Assembly: GCA_021848555.1 (NCBI GenBank)
Contig: JAJZUN010000204.1
Span: 1-5,884, forward strand
Length of the DNA stretch: 5,884 nt
DNA from: Pseudomonadota bacterium
Lineage (GTDB): Bacteria > Pseudomonadota > Gammaproteobacteria > Burkholderiales > SG8-39
Direction: 5' to 3'
The position numbers were made by a program, and so were the translations under genes. Every line of letters begins with the position of its first letter. The first letter of the stretch is position 1. Shown in pieces: positions 1 through 5,110 of this stretch. The notes under the pieces were generated by a model. It worked only from the letters and a program-made list of their open reading frames with translations. It searched no databases and was not told where the DNA came from.

Positions 1-64
1 GCACAAAGTTGTCCAGCGTGGGCGCCGGCGGTTCGGCCAGTTGCAGTAGCAGTTGCTGCTGCAT
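1..64 (-). CDS. hda: DnaA regulatory inactivator Hda, N-terminal fragment (runs off the left edge)
   Basis: Hda acts with the DNA-loaded sliding clamp to stimulate ATP hydrolysis by DnaA, so that origins do not re-fire. Only the first 21 codons are visible; they read M-Q-Q-Q-L-L-L-Q-L-A-E-P-P-A-P-T-L-D-N-F-V. Two features support the call: a clamp-binding-like hexapeptide QLLLQL at residues 4-9 (compare QLSLPL in E. coli Hda), and the A-P-T-L-D-N-F-V stretch that opens the DnaA-like domain in betaproteobacterial Hda. The AAA+ ATPase region lies outside the window. The start is ATG at 64-62, but an ATG at 67-65 is in the same frame directly before it, so the protein may begin M-M. It overlaps the perM stop and has no strong ribosome binding site of its own, suggesting translational coupling. 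The fragment is short, so the call rests on motif plus gene order. Confidence 0.8.
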   Translation of the reverse strand, partial: MQQQLLLQLAEPPAPTLDNFV

Positions 65-1128
65 CATTTCTTGTACAAGCTGCTGTCGAGATACTGGTTG
101 CCCAGGTGGCGCAGGCCCACCAGCAGGGCGGCGCTCGCGGGCAAGGCCAGCAACACGCCGAAAAAGCCGAACATCTGGCCGAAAGCGAGCAGCGCGAATA
201 TCACGGCAACCGGATGCAGGCCGATGCGCTGTCCGACCAGCATGGGCGTCACCAGCATGCCTTCCAGCGCCTGGCCGATGCCGAATACGATCCATACCGG
301 GACGACGCCGTTCACGCCGGGGAACTGCATGAAGGCGACCAGGGTCGCGAGCACCAGGCCGGTGAGCATGCCGACGTAGGGCACGAACACCAGCATGCCG
401 GTGATGATGCCTATGGGCAGGGCGAATTCCAGCCCCGCCAGCCAAAGGCCGAGGACGTAGAGCACGCTCATCAGGACCATTACCGCTATTTGCCCGCGCA
501 GGAATTCGGCCAGGACGGCGTCGATCTCCGTGGCGATGCCGGTCAGGCGCGGGTGCCAGCGCCGCGGCAGCAGGCGATTGATCCGCGCCAGCAGCGCGTT
601 CCAGTCGCGCAGCAGGTAGAACAGCACCACCGGCACCAGCAGCAAGTTCACGACGAAGCCCAGCACGGCGAGGCCGCCGATTTTGAGCGAGGCGAGCAGT
701 TTCATCCCGAGGCCGTCGGCGCCCTGCAGATTTTCGTGCAGGAGGCTTTTCAGCGCGGCCAGGTCGAACTGCAGTTCCACATCGAACCTGGCTTTGAGCC
801 AGGGCGCCAGATTGTCGTTGAGCTGGGCCAGCAGGCCGGGAAGCCGCTCCGACAGCAGGCCCACCTCCTTGATGAACAGCGGCAGCAGGATCAGCAGCAG
901 CAGCACCAGCAGTCCGGCGAGCAGGATCAGCACCAAGGCCGCGCCCAGGGCGCGGCGCACCCGGTGGCGTGCCAGCCAGCTCACCAGGGGATTGCTGATG
1001 TAGGCGAGAATGGCGGCGAACAGGAACGGCGCCAGTATCGGGCTGAGGACGTACAGCAGCGCAATCAGTACCGCGGCCGGAATTAACCACCAGAGATTGT
1101 TCGGTTCGGCCAGGATTTTGGGCGTCAT
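64..1128 (-). CDS. perM: AI-2E family transporter (PerM-type inner-membrane permease)
   Basis: 354 residues, close to the usual 340-370 for the family. The N-terminus has two hydrophobic segments (about residues 12-28 and 30-44) and a third at about 60-86. A more polar, probably extracytoplasmic, stretch follows (about 87-150). Further helices come next, including the family-typical F-Y-L-L-R-D-W, an F-V-P-Y-V-G loop, and a C-terminal L-V-G-Q-R-I-G-L-H-P followed by a G-F-F-G-V-L-L-A-L-P helix. Members have been proposed to export autoinducer-2 (TqsA) or to exchange sodium for protons, but the substrate of this PerM branch is not settled. The ATG at 1128 was chosen because the hydrophobic N-terminus begins right after it. 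The open frame continues upstream to 2130, but there it is antisense to purM and not protein-like. No clear Shine-Dalgarno precedes the ATG. It lies divergent from purM and upstream of hda. Confidence 0.88.
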   Translation of the reverse strand: MTPKILAEPNNLWWLIPAAVLIALLYVLSPILAPFLFAAILAYISNPLVSWLARHRVRRALGAALVLILLAGLLVLLLLILLPLFIKEVGLLSERLPGLLAQLNDNLAPWLKARFDVELQFDLAALKSLLHENLQGADGLGMKLLASLKIGGLAVLGFVVNLLLVPVVLFYLLRDWNALLARINRLLPRRWHPRLTGIATEIDAVLAEFLRGQIAVMVLMSVLYVLGLWLAGLEFALPIGIITGMLVFVPYVGMLTGLVLATLVAFMQFPGVNGVVPVWIVFGIGQALEGMLVTPMLVGQRIGLHPVAVIFALLAFGQMFGFFGVLLALPASAALLVGLRHLGNQYLDSSLYKK

Positions 1129-1138
1129 TTCGAGTAGA

Positions 1139-1153
1139 CTTTGCGCTGCAAAG
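1139..1153. promoter_or_regulatory. Perfect 6-3-6 inverted repeat in the perM/purM divergent gap
   Basis: The sequence is CTTTGC, spacer GCT, then GCAAAG, a perfect dyad in the 63-bp gap between the perM ATG (1128) and the likely purM TTG (1192). Its position is what one expects of a shared operator for two divergent promoters. It does not match the enterobacterial PurR box, which has a central CG within ACGCAAACGTTT. A weak minus-strand promoter can be drawn across it (TTGTAT at 1188-1183, 17 bp, TACAGT at 1165-1160), but no convincing purM promoter was found. A 6-bp arm can arise by chance, so this is a candidate only. Confidence 0.3.
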
Positions 1154-1191
1154 CCCAAAACTGTAGCCGTATCTCGCCAAACATACAAATC

Positions 1192-2235
1192 TTGAATACT
1201 CCCCCAGAAAAATCCCTGTCTTACCGCGATGCCGGCGTGGACATCGACGCCGGCGACGCGCTGGTCGAGGCGATCAAGCCCTATGCCAGGCGCACTATGC
1301 GGCCCGAAGTGCTGACCGGCCTCGGCGGCTTCGGCGCCATGGTCGAAATCTCGAAGAAATACCGCGAACCGGTGCTGGTCTCCGGCACCGACGGCGTCGG
1401 CACCAAGCTGAAGCTCGCGTTCCACCTGAACCGCCATGATACGGTCGGCATCGACCTGGTCGCGATGAGCGTCAACGACGTGCTGGTGCAGGGCGCCGAG
1501 CCCTTGTTCTTTCTTGACTACTTCGCCTGCGGCAAGCTGGAGCTTGCCGCAGCCACCGATGTGATCAAGGGCGTCGCGCGCGGCTGCGAGCTGGCAGGCT
1601 GTGCGCTGATCGGGGGCGAAACGGCGGAAATGCCCAGCATGTACCCGGCCGGGGAGTACGACCTCGCCGGTTTCGCCGTCGGCGTGGTGGAGAAAAGCGC
1701 GATCATCGACGGCAAGGACATCGTCCCCGGCGATGCGGTGCTGGGGCTCGCGTCCAGCGGCGCGCATTCCAACGGCTATTCGCTGATCCGCGCCATCATC
1801 GAGCGCGCCCAGCCCGACCTGCAGGCGGATTTTCATGGCCGGCCGCTGGCCGAGGTGCTGCTCGAACCCACGCGCATTTACGTCAAGCCGCTGCTCGCGC
1901 TGATGCAGGCAATCAAGGTCAAGGGACTGGCGCATATCACCGGGGGTGGACTCATCGAGAACATCCCGCGCGCGCTGCCCGAGGGCGTGACCGCGGTGCT
2001 GCAGAAATCCGCCTGGCCCATGCCGCCGCTGTTCGATTGGCTGCAACAGCAGGGCGGGGTCGCCGAGGCCGAAATGCACCGCGTGTTCAATTGCGGCATA
2101 GGCATGACCCTGATCGTGGCCGAAGAGCATGTCGCCGCGGCGCAGCGCATGCTGGCCGCGGCTGGCGAGAAGGTCTATCGCATAGGCTGCATCGAAAACC
2201 GCTCGCCCGGGAAAGCGCAGACCGTAGTGGTGTAG
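1192..2235 (+). CDS. purM: Phosphoribosylformylglycinamidine cyclo-ligase (AIR synthetase)
   Basis: PurM closes the imidazole ring in de novo purine synthesis: FGAM plus ATP gives aminoimidazole ribonucleotide, ADP and phosphate, in the cytosol as a homodimer. The family signatures are in order. [13 protein letters not shown] lies at residues 9-21, the ATP-binding G-T-D-G-V-G-T-K at 65-72, and D-L-V-A-M-S-V-N-D from 88. [16 protein letters not shown] and S-N-G-Y-S-L-I-R follow, then [11 protein letters not shown] near the C-terminal domain. A TTG at 1192 gives 347 residues, the normal family length, and puts [10 protein letters not shown] where other betaproteobacterial PurM proteins have it. 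There is no ATG or GTG nearby in frame, and no good Shine-Dalgarno. An upstream TTG at 1141 would add 17 unconserved residues. The gene ends in TAG at 2233-2235, with a second in-frame TAG 9 bp later. Confidence 0.96.
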   Translation: MNTPPEKSLSYRDAGVDIDAGDALVEAIKPYARRTMRPEVLTGLGGFGAMVEISKKYREPVLVSGTDGVGTKLKLAFHLNRHDTVGIDLVAMSVNDVLVQGAEPLFFLDYFACGKLELAAATDVIKGVARGCELAGCALIGGETAEMPSMYPAGEYDLAGFAVGVVEKSAIIDGKDIVPGDAVLGLASSGAHSNGYSLIRAIIERAQPDLQADFHGRPLAEVLLEPTRIYVKPLLALMQAIKVKGLAHITGGGLIENIPRALPEGVTAVLQKSAWPMPPLFDWLQQQGGVAEAEMHRVFNCGIGMTLIVAEEHVAAAQRMLAAAGEKVYRIGCIENRSPGKAQTVVV

Positions 2236-2246
2236 GCGGTGTAGGC
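2229..2246. repeat. Tandem 9-bp duplication across the purM stop codon
   Basis: GGTGTAGGC occurs twice back to back (2229-2237 and 2238-2246). The unit length is a multiple of three, so it repeats the TAG stop in frame (2233-2235 and 2242-2244) and leaves the PurM protein unchanged. It looks like a slippage duplication. It may give a backup stop, but it is more likely neutral. Confidence 0.75.
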
Positions 2247-2317
2247 GTTCCGCCGCGGCGTCGGCTGCGCCCGACCCATGGCCGGACAGGGCGGCACAGG
2301 CTGGTTTGCCGGATGCG

Positions 2318-2767
2318 CTATTCGACCTGCGGTTTGTTGGGGGTCCATTTCAACAGGTGCTGGGCGACCGCGACGAGTTCGCCATTCTGATTGGTCACGT
2401 CCACTTTGGACCAGCTGCGTCGCGCGACCGCATCGAGCCTGTCTACGGTATAGGTCACGGTGATCGTGTCCCCGAAAAACACCGGTTTCAGAAAGCGGAT
2501 GCCGTCGTAGCCCAGAGACACCGCCGTTTCGTCCGTGCCGCGCGCCACCGATCGCTCGATCAGCATGGTAGAGGTGGTCGACACGAATCCAATGAGGAGC
2601 GCGCCGTGGACGATGCGTTTGCCGTAGAGCGTCTTCTTCATGTACTCCTCGTTGACATGATTCACCGAAAAGTCGCCCGTTATGCCGGCGAACATGTAGA
2701 CGTCGCTTTCCGAGACGGTCTTGGCGAAAACCACCTGCTCTCCGATCGATACTTTGAGTTCTTTCAT
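2318..2767 (-). CDS. MaoC-like hotdog-fold enoyl-CoA hydratase/dehydratase
   Basis: 149 residues, a single hotdog domain of the (R)-specific hydratase (hydratase 2/PhaJ) type. These enzymes add water to, or remove it from, 2-enoyl-CoA thioesters in the cytosol. The hydratase-2 signature is clear at about residues 26-57: F-A-G-I-T-G-D-F-S-V-N-H-V-N, then Y-G-K-R-I-V-H-G-A-L. The catalytic pair is Asp32 and His37, with the family's usual D-x4-H spacing, so the enzyme should be active. The later G-x-x-x-I-R-F-L-K-P-V-F-F-G-D-T-I block is the typical second half of the fold. The ATG at 2767 is preceded by AAAGGA (2780-2775) at 7 nt. The frame stays open upstream to 2944 but there overlaps the CoA transferase and is not protein-like. 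It is the last gene of the three-gene operon, 58 nt after the CoA transferase, and converges on purM 82 nt away. Its substrate cannot be told. Confidence 0.9.
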   Translation of the reverse strand: MKELKVSIGEQVVFAKTVSESDVYMFAGITGDFSVNHVNEEYMKKTLYGKRIVHGALLIGFVSTTSTMLIERSVARGTDETAVSLGYDGIRFLKPVFFGDTITVTYTVDRLDAVARRSWSKVDVTNQNGELVAVAQHLLKWTPNKPQVE

Positions 2768-2825
2768 TGCGCTGTCCTTTGTACAAGACAAAATGGTCGG
2801 TCGGCATCGGGACGGGCACGCGGCA

Positions 2826-4043
2826 TTACGCGCCCAGCGTCTTTTGCGCCGTGGCGTGGCGCACGACCACGCCTTTCTTTTCCAGTGCCGCGATCGCGGA
2901 GGCCGAGTAGCCGAGTTCCCCCAGTATTTCGATAGTCTGCGCACCCATGGGTTGCGGCGGCAGCCTGACTTCAGGCGATTTTCCGTCGTACTTGATCGGA
3001 TGACCGACCAAGGTGATCGGAGTGCCGGTGGCGCCGGGAACGGTCATGAACGTCTTGTTGTGCACGACTTGCGGATCCTGCACCACGGTGGCGTAGTCGT
3101 TCACCGGCGAATGCCAGATATTGTGGCGGGTCAGGATTCCCTCCCACATCTTGTTCGAACGCAATTTCAGCGCTTCGGCCACCAGCGCGTTGATCTCGTC
3201 GCGGCGGTCATATTCTTCGGCGCTGGTGAATGCCGCGATCGGCGGCGCTTCCAGCGCTTCGGCCAGGGTGGCCAGACTGGTGAGTGAAATGGCCAGATGT
3301 CCATCGGTGGTCGGAAAGATGCCGTACGGTGCGGAAAAGTACCAGCCGCCGCTCAGGTTGTGCGGTGTGACCGAGGCGGGCCGCGGGCCATTGAGAAAGC
3401 AGGTGAACGACTCGTTTTGCAGGTTGATTGCTGCAGAAAGGAGATCGACGTCGACGCGGCAGCCTTTGCCCGTGGTGGCGCGGCGCAGCAACGCGGCGAG
3501 CACGCCCATCGCCAGCAGGGCCGCACCGTGATGGTCTGCCGCGGAGACGCCAACTGCCCGCGGGCCCGCCTCCACGGTGCCTGTGATCGCCGCCAGACCT
3601 GACATCGCCTGGACCACCAGATCCTGCCCCGGCTTGTCGGCGTAGGGGCCGTCCGCTCCAAATCCGGAGGCCGCCGCAAAAATCACCGAGGGATTGTGCT
3701 CGGCGATCTGTTTGTAACCCAGGCCCAGCTTGTCCATCACGCCGGGGCGGAAGTTCTCGCACACTACATCCGCGGTACGCGTCAGGCGCTTTGCGATCTC
3801 CAGTCCATCGGCTGACTTCAGGTCTATGGACAGGCTGCGCTTGTTGCGGTTGCCCAGGAGGAACAGCATGGTCTGGCCATCAATCGTTTTGGAATTGACG
3901 CCGCCCCACTTGCGCTGGAACGCGCCGTCTACCGGTTCGACTGCGATGACGTCGGCGCCCAGATCGGCCAGATATTGCATGCCGACCGGACCGAGCAGAA
4001 AGTGGTTGAAGCTCACCACTTTGATTCCCTTGAGCAAGTCCAA
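2826..4043 (-). CDS. Family III CoA transferase (CaiB/BaiF family)
   Basis: 405 residues, normal for this family, whose members move CoA from one acyl group to another through an aspartyl-CoA mixed anhydride and work as interlocked dimers. Visible hallmarks are the N-terminal L-L-K-G-I-K-V-V-S-F block, L-A-D-L-G-A-D-V-I-A-V-E-P at 25-37, G-N-R-N-K-R-S-L-S-I-D-L-K at 64-76, E-N-F-R-P-G-V-M at 96-103 and S-G-F-G-x-x-G-P-Y from 126. Asp170, in G-V-S-A-A-D-H-H-G, aligns with the catalytic Asp169 of formyl-CoA transferase, and T-G-K-G-C-R-V-D-V follows at 191-199. The start is TTG at 4043-4041, fixed by a strong AGGAG 6 nt upstream and by the conserved N-terminus. It is the middle gene of the operon, 59 nt after the hydratase gene. 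It resembles the formyl-CoA transferase branch more than carnitine CaiB; donor and acceptor acids are unknown. Confidence 0.93.
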   Translation of the reverse strand: MDLLKGIKVVSFNHFLLGPVGMQYLADLGADVIAVEPVDGAFQRKWGGVNSKTIDGQTMLFLLGNRNKRSLSIDLKSADGLEIAKRLTRTADVVCENFRPGVMDKLGLGYKQIAEHNPSVIFAAASGFGADGPYADKPGQDLVVQAMSGLAAITGTVEAGPRAVGVSAADHHGAALLAMGVLAALLRRATTGKGCRVDVDLLSAAINLQNESFTCFLNGPRPASVTPHNLSGGWYFSAPYGIFPTTDGHLAISLTSLATLAEALEAPPIAAFTSAEEYDRRDEINALVAEALKLRSNKMWEGILTRHNIWHSPVNDYATVVQDPQVVHNKTFMTVPGATGTPITLVGHPIKYDGKSPEVRLPPQPMGAQTIEILGELGYSASAIAALEKKGVVVRHATAQKTLGA

Positions 4044-4049
4044 TTTTTT

Positions 4050-4054
4050 CTCCT
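4050..4054 (-). promoter_or_regulatory. Ribosome binding site deciding the TTG start of the CoA transferase
   Basis: Read on the minus strand, AGGAG is followed by six A residues and then TTG. The spacing is good and no ATG competes nearby, so this site fixes the non-ATG start at 4043. Confidence 0.75.
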
Positions 4055-4102
4055 GTGCTGTGTACCCTCTGCCTGACCTGCCGGGCGACCGAATACCGTC
4101 CG

Positions 4103-4873
4103 TCAGCGGCCCTTCATGCGCGCCGGCCGCTTTTCGACGAACGCGGACATGCCTTCTTTCTGATCCTCGGTGGTGAACGCCAAGGCCAGCATCTTCCTTT
4201 CGTAATCGAGGCCGGCGGAAAGCGGAATCTCGTCGGCCATGCGCACGGCCTGCTTGGCGTAGCGCGCGGCAAGGGGTGCTTTGGAGGCGACCAGTGCGGC
4301 GATGTCCAGGGCGTGTTCCAGCACCCTGTCCGGCGCCACCACCTCGGTCACCAGGCCGGCGCGCAGCGCCGTTTGCGCGTCGATCTGCTCTCCCGTCAGG
4401 ATCATGCGCATGGCGAGCGGCCGGCCCACAAGGCGGATCAGCCTCTGGGTTGCACCGTCGCCCGGAAAGATGCCCAGGTTGATTTCCGGCTGGCCGAACT
4501 TCGCGGTTTCGCTGGCAACGATGAAATCCGCCAGCATGGCCAATTCCGCGCCACCGCCCAGGGCCATGCCGCTCACCGCGGCGATGACCGGTTTGGGACA
4601 GCTTTCCGCTAAGGCCCAGTTGCGGCAGCGCGACCGATCCTGCAGCACCGCAATGCCGCGCGCGGCCATTTCCTTGACGTCCGCTCCGCAGGAAAAGTAT
4701 TGCGCGGTTCCGGTGAGGACGATGCAGCGTATCTGCTCATCATCGATGGCGGCGCAAAACGCGTCGGCAAGCTGTTCGAGCAGTATTGTGCTGAGAGCGT
4801 TGCGGGCTTCGGGCCGGTTGAGGGCGAGTTGCGCGACGCCCGGACGGGGCGCGCTGGACACGACGAGTTTCAT
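4103..4873 (-). CDS. Enoyl-CoA hydratase/isomerase family protein (crotonase fold)
   Basis: 256 residues, the normal length for a single-domain crotonase. Enzymes of this fold stabilise an acyl-CoA enolate in an oxyanion hole; the commonest reaction is syn hydration of 2-enoyl-CoA. Residues 18-27 (L-N-R-P-E-A-R-N-A-L) are the usual CoA-binding start, and S-C-G-A-D-V-K-E-M at 61-69 forms half of the oxyanion hole. G-G-G-A-E-L at 106-111 supplies the other half and Glu110. F-G-Q-P-E-I-N-L-G-I at 126-135 supplies Glu130. The 20-residue spacing equals that of Glu144 and Glu164 in rat mitochondrial hydratase, so true hydratase activity is likely. The loop after it reads P-G-D-G-A-T-Q-R-L where most relatives have P-G-A-G-G-T-Q-R-L. 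The ATG at 4873 has AGGAG (4882-4878) 4 nt upstream. An in-frame ATG at 4996 would add 41 unconserved residues across the control region. First gene of the operon; a paaF or caiD identity is possible but not shown. Confidence 0.92.
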   Translation of the reverse strand: MKLVVSSAPRPGVAQLALNRPEARNALSTILLEQLADAFCAAIDDEQIRCIVLTGTAQYFSCGADVKEMAARGIAVLQDRSRCRNWALAESCPKPVIAAVSGMALGGGAELAMLADFIVASETAKFGQPEINLGIFPGDGATQRLIRLVGRPLAMRMILTGEQIDAQTALRAGLVTEVVAPDRVLEHALDIAALVASKAPLAARYAKQAVRMADEIPLSAGLDYERKMLALAFTTEDQKEGMSAFVEKRPARMKGR

Positions 4874-4959
4874 AGCTCTCCTGTCGCTTCGGGGGACTGA
4901 GTTTGCCGGGGCGTCAGCCGACGCAAACAGCCAGGTGCTGGAAATAAGTGGCGAAAATA

Positions 4960-4973
4960 TGAAAGCGCTTGCA
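4960..4973. promoter_or_regulatory. LacI-family type operator upstream of the CoA operon (site O1)
   Basis: TGAAAGCGCTTGCA fits the general LacI/GalR/CcpA operator pattern TGNAANCGNTTNCA, with the central CG that the hinge-helix leucine intercalates. Six of seven base pairs of the dyad match. Its core GAAAGCGCTT is repeated exactly just before the regulator gene. It sits 87-100 bp upstream of the hydratase ATG. It either lies at the start of the transcript (promoter at 5009-4981) or exactly between a TTGCAT (4981-4976) and TATTTT (4959-4954) pair; both placements suit repression. Operator assignment is inferred from sequence only. Confidence 0.68.
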
Positions 4974-4982
4974 AAATGCAAG
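4968..4982. promoter_or_regulatory. Perfect 6-3-6 inverted repeat overlapping operator O1
   Basis: CTTGCA, AAA, TGCAAG is a perfect dyad sharing six bases with O1. It could be a separate binding site, so that two proteins compete, or an extension of O1. It has the same 6-3-6 layout as the repeat at 1139-1153, but different arms. Confidence 0.35.
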
Positions 4983-5009
4983 GGTACACGCGACAAAACA
5001 TGCCGTCAA
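4981..5009 (-). promoter_or_regulatory. Candidate sigma-70 promoter of the CoA operon
   Basis: On the minus strand, TTGACG (5009-5004) is followed 17 bp later by TACCCT (4986-4981). The -35 is good (5 of 6) but the -10 weak (3 of 6). The start of transcription would fall near 4974, at the edge of operator O1, leaving a leader of about 100 nt. A rival is TTGCAT (4981-4976), 16 bp, TATTTT (4959-4954), which would place O1 in the spacer. I cannot choose between them from sequence alone. Confidence 0.3.
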
Positions 5010-5010
5010 C

Positions 5011-5027
5011 ACTGGCTAATAGCCAGT
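5011..5027. promoter_or_regulatory. Perfect 17-bp palindrome in the control region
   Basis: ACTGGCTA, a central A, then TAGCCAGT: both 8-base arms match perfectly. With a one-base centre it cannot form a useful RNA hairpin, so it looks like a DNA site for a dimeric regulator. It does not have the AANCGNTT form of the LacI-type sites nearby. The inner 13 bases (5013-5025) satisfy the T-N11-A dyad of LysR-type boxes, although no LysR-type gene is in the window. It lies just upstream of the candidate operon -35 and is centred about 64 bp before the likely transcription start of the regulator gene. Confidence 0.55.
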
Positions 5028-5046
5028 CGCAAATGTCAAATATGGC

Positions 5047-5076
5047 TTGATGATTCAATGGATCAGCGCATATACT
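5047..5076 (+). promoter_or_regulatory. Sigma-70 promoter of the LacI-family regulator gene
   Basis: TTGATG (5047-5052), an 18-bp spacer, and TATACT (5071-5076), a near-consensus -10. Transcription should begin near 5083, about 28 nt before the ATG. Operator O2 at 5093-5106 would then lie at roughly +11 to +24, where a bound repressor blocks elongation or open-complex escape. Confidence 0.65.
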
Positions 5077-5092
5077 GAAAAAAATCCCCCTG

Positions 5093-5106
5093 AGAAAGCG
5101 CTTCCG
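5093..5106. promoter_or_regulatory. LacI-family type operator before the regulator gene (site O2)
   Basis: AGAAAGCGCTTCCG contains the same decamer GAAAGCGCTT as O1, centred on a perfect 8-bp palindrome AAGCGCTT. The flanks are less symmetric than in O1, so binding is probably weaker. It ends 4 nt before the regulator ATG and covers the region between a weak GAGAAAG ribosome site (5092-5098) and the start. This suits autoregulation. The centres of O1 and O2 are 133 bp apart, far enough for looping, although nothing in the sequence proves it. Confidence 0.65.
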
Positions 5107-5110
5107 AAAT

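Noticed and set aside
106..1086. A 326-codon open frame on the plus strand, very rich in Q, H and E.
   Set aside because: It is the antisense of perM. Its composition is what hydrophobic leucine codons give when read backwards, and there is no convincing start signal.
1129..1191. A purine repressor (PurR) box or a purine riboswitch ahead of purM.
   Set aside because: No ACGCAAACGTTT-like site is present and 63 bp is too short for a purine aptamer plus expression platform.
64..2130. A 688-codon open frame on the minus strand.
   Set aside because: Only the last 354 codons are a protein (perM). The upstream part is antisense to purM, rich in H, Q and R, and matches no family; it is an open shadow caused by high GC.
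2235..2275. Possible terminator hairpins between the convergent purM and MaoC genes (GGCGG/CCGCC at 2235-2254; GTCGG/CCGAC at 2260-2275).
   Set aside because: Stems are only 5 bp and no T-run follows on either strand, so an intrinsic terminator is not supported. The 82-bp gap shows nothing else clear.
2779..2787. TTGTACAAG before the MaoC gene, which also occurs at 71-79 in the end of perM.
   Set aside because: A shared 9-mer in unrelated contexts 2.7 kb apart, one inside coding sequence, is best explained by chance.
4911..4924. Small hairpin GCGTC-AGCC-GACGC in the leader of the CoA operon.
   Set aside because: A 5-bp stem in GC-rich DNA is expected by chance. There is no alternative pairing partner or T-run that would make it an attenuator or riboswitch.
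4874..4996. A 41-residue N-terminal extension of the enoyl-CoA hydratase that might pass for a signal peptide.
   Set aside because: The crotonase domain starts right at the ATG at 4873, which has its own AGGAG. The extension crosses operator O1 and would be out of place on a cytosolic enzyme.
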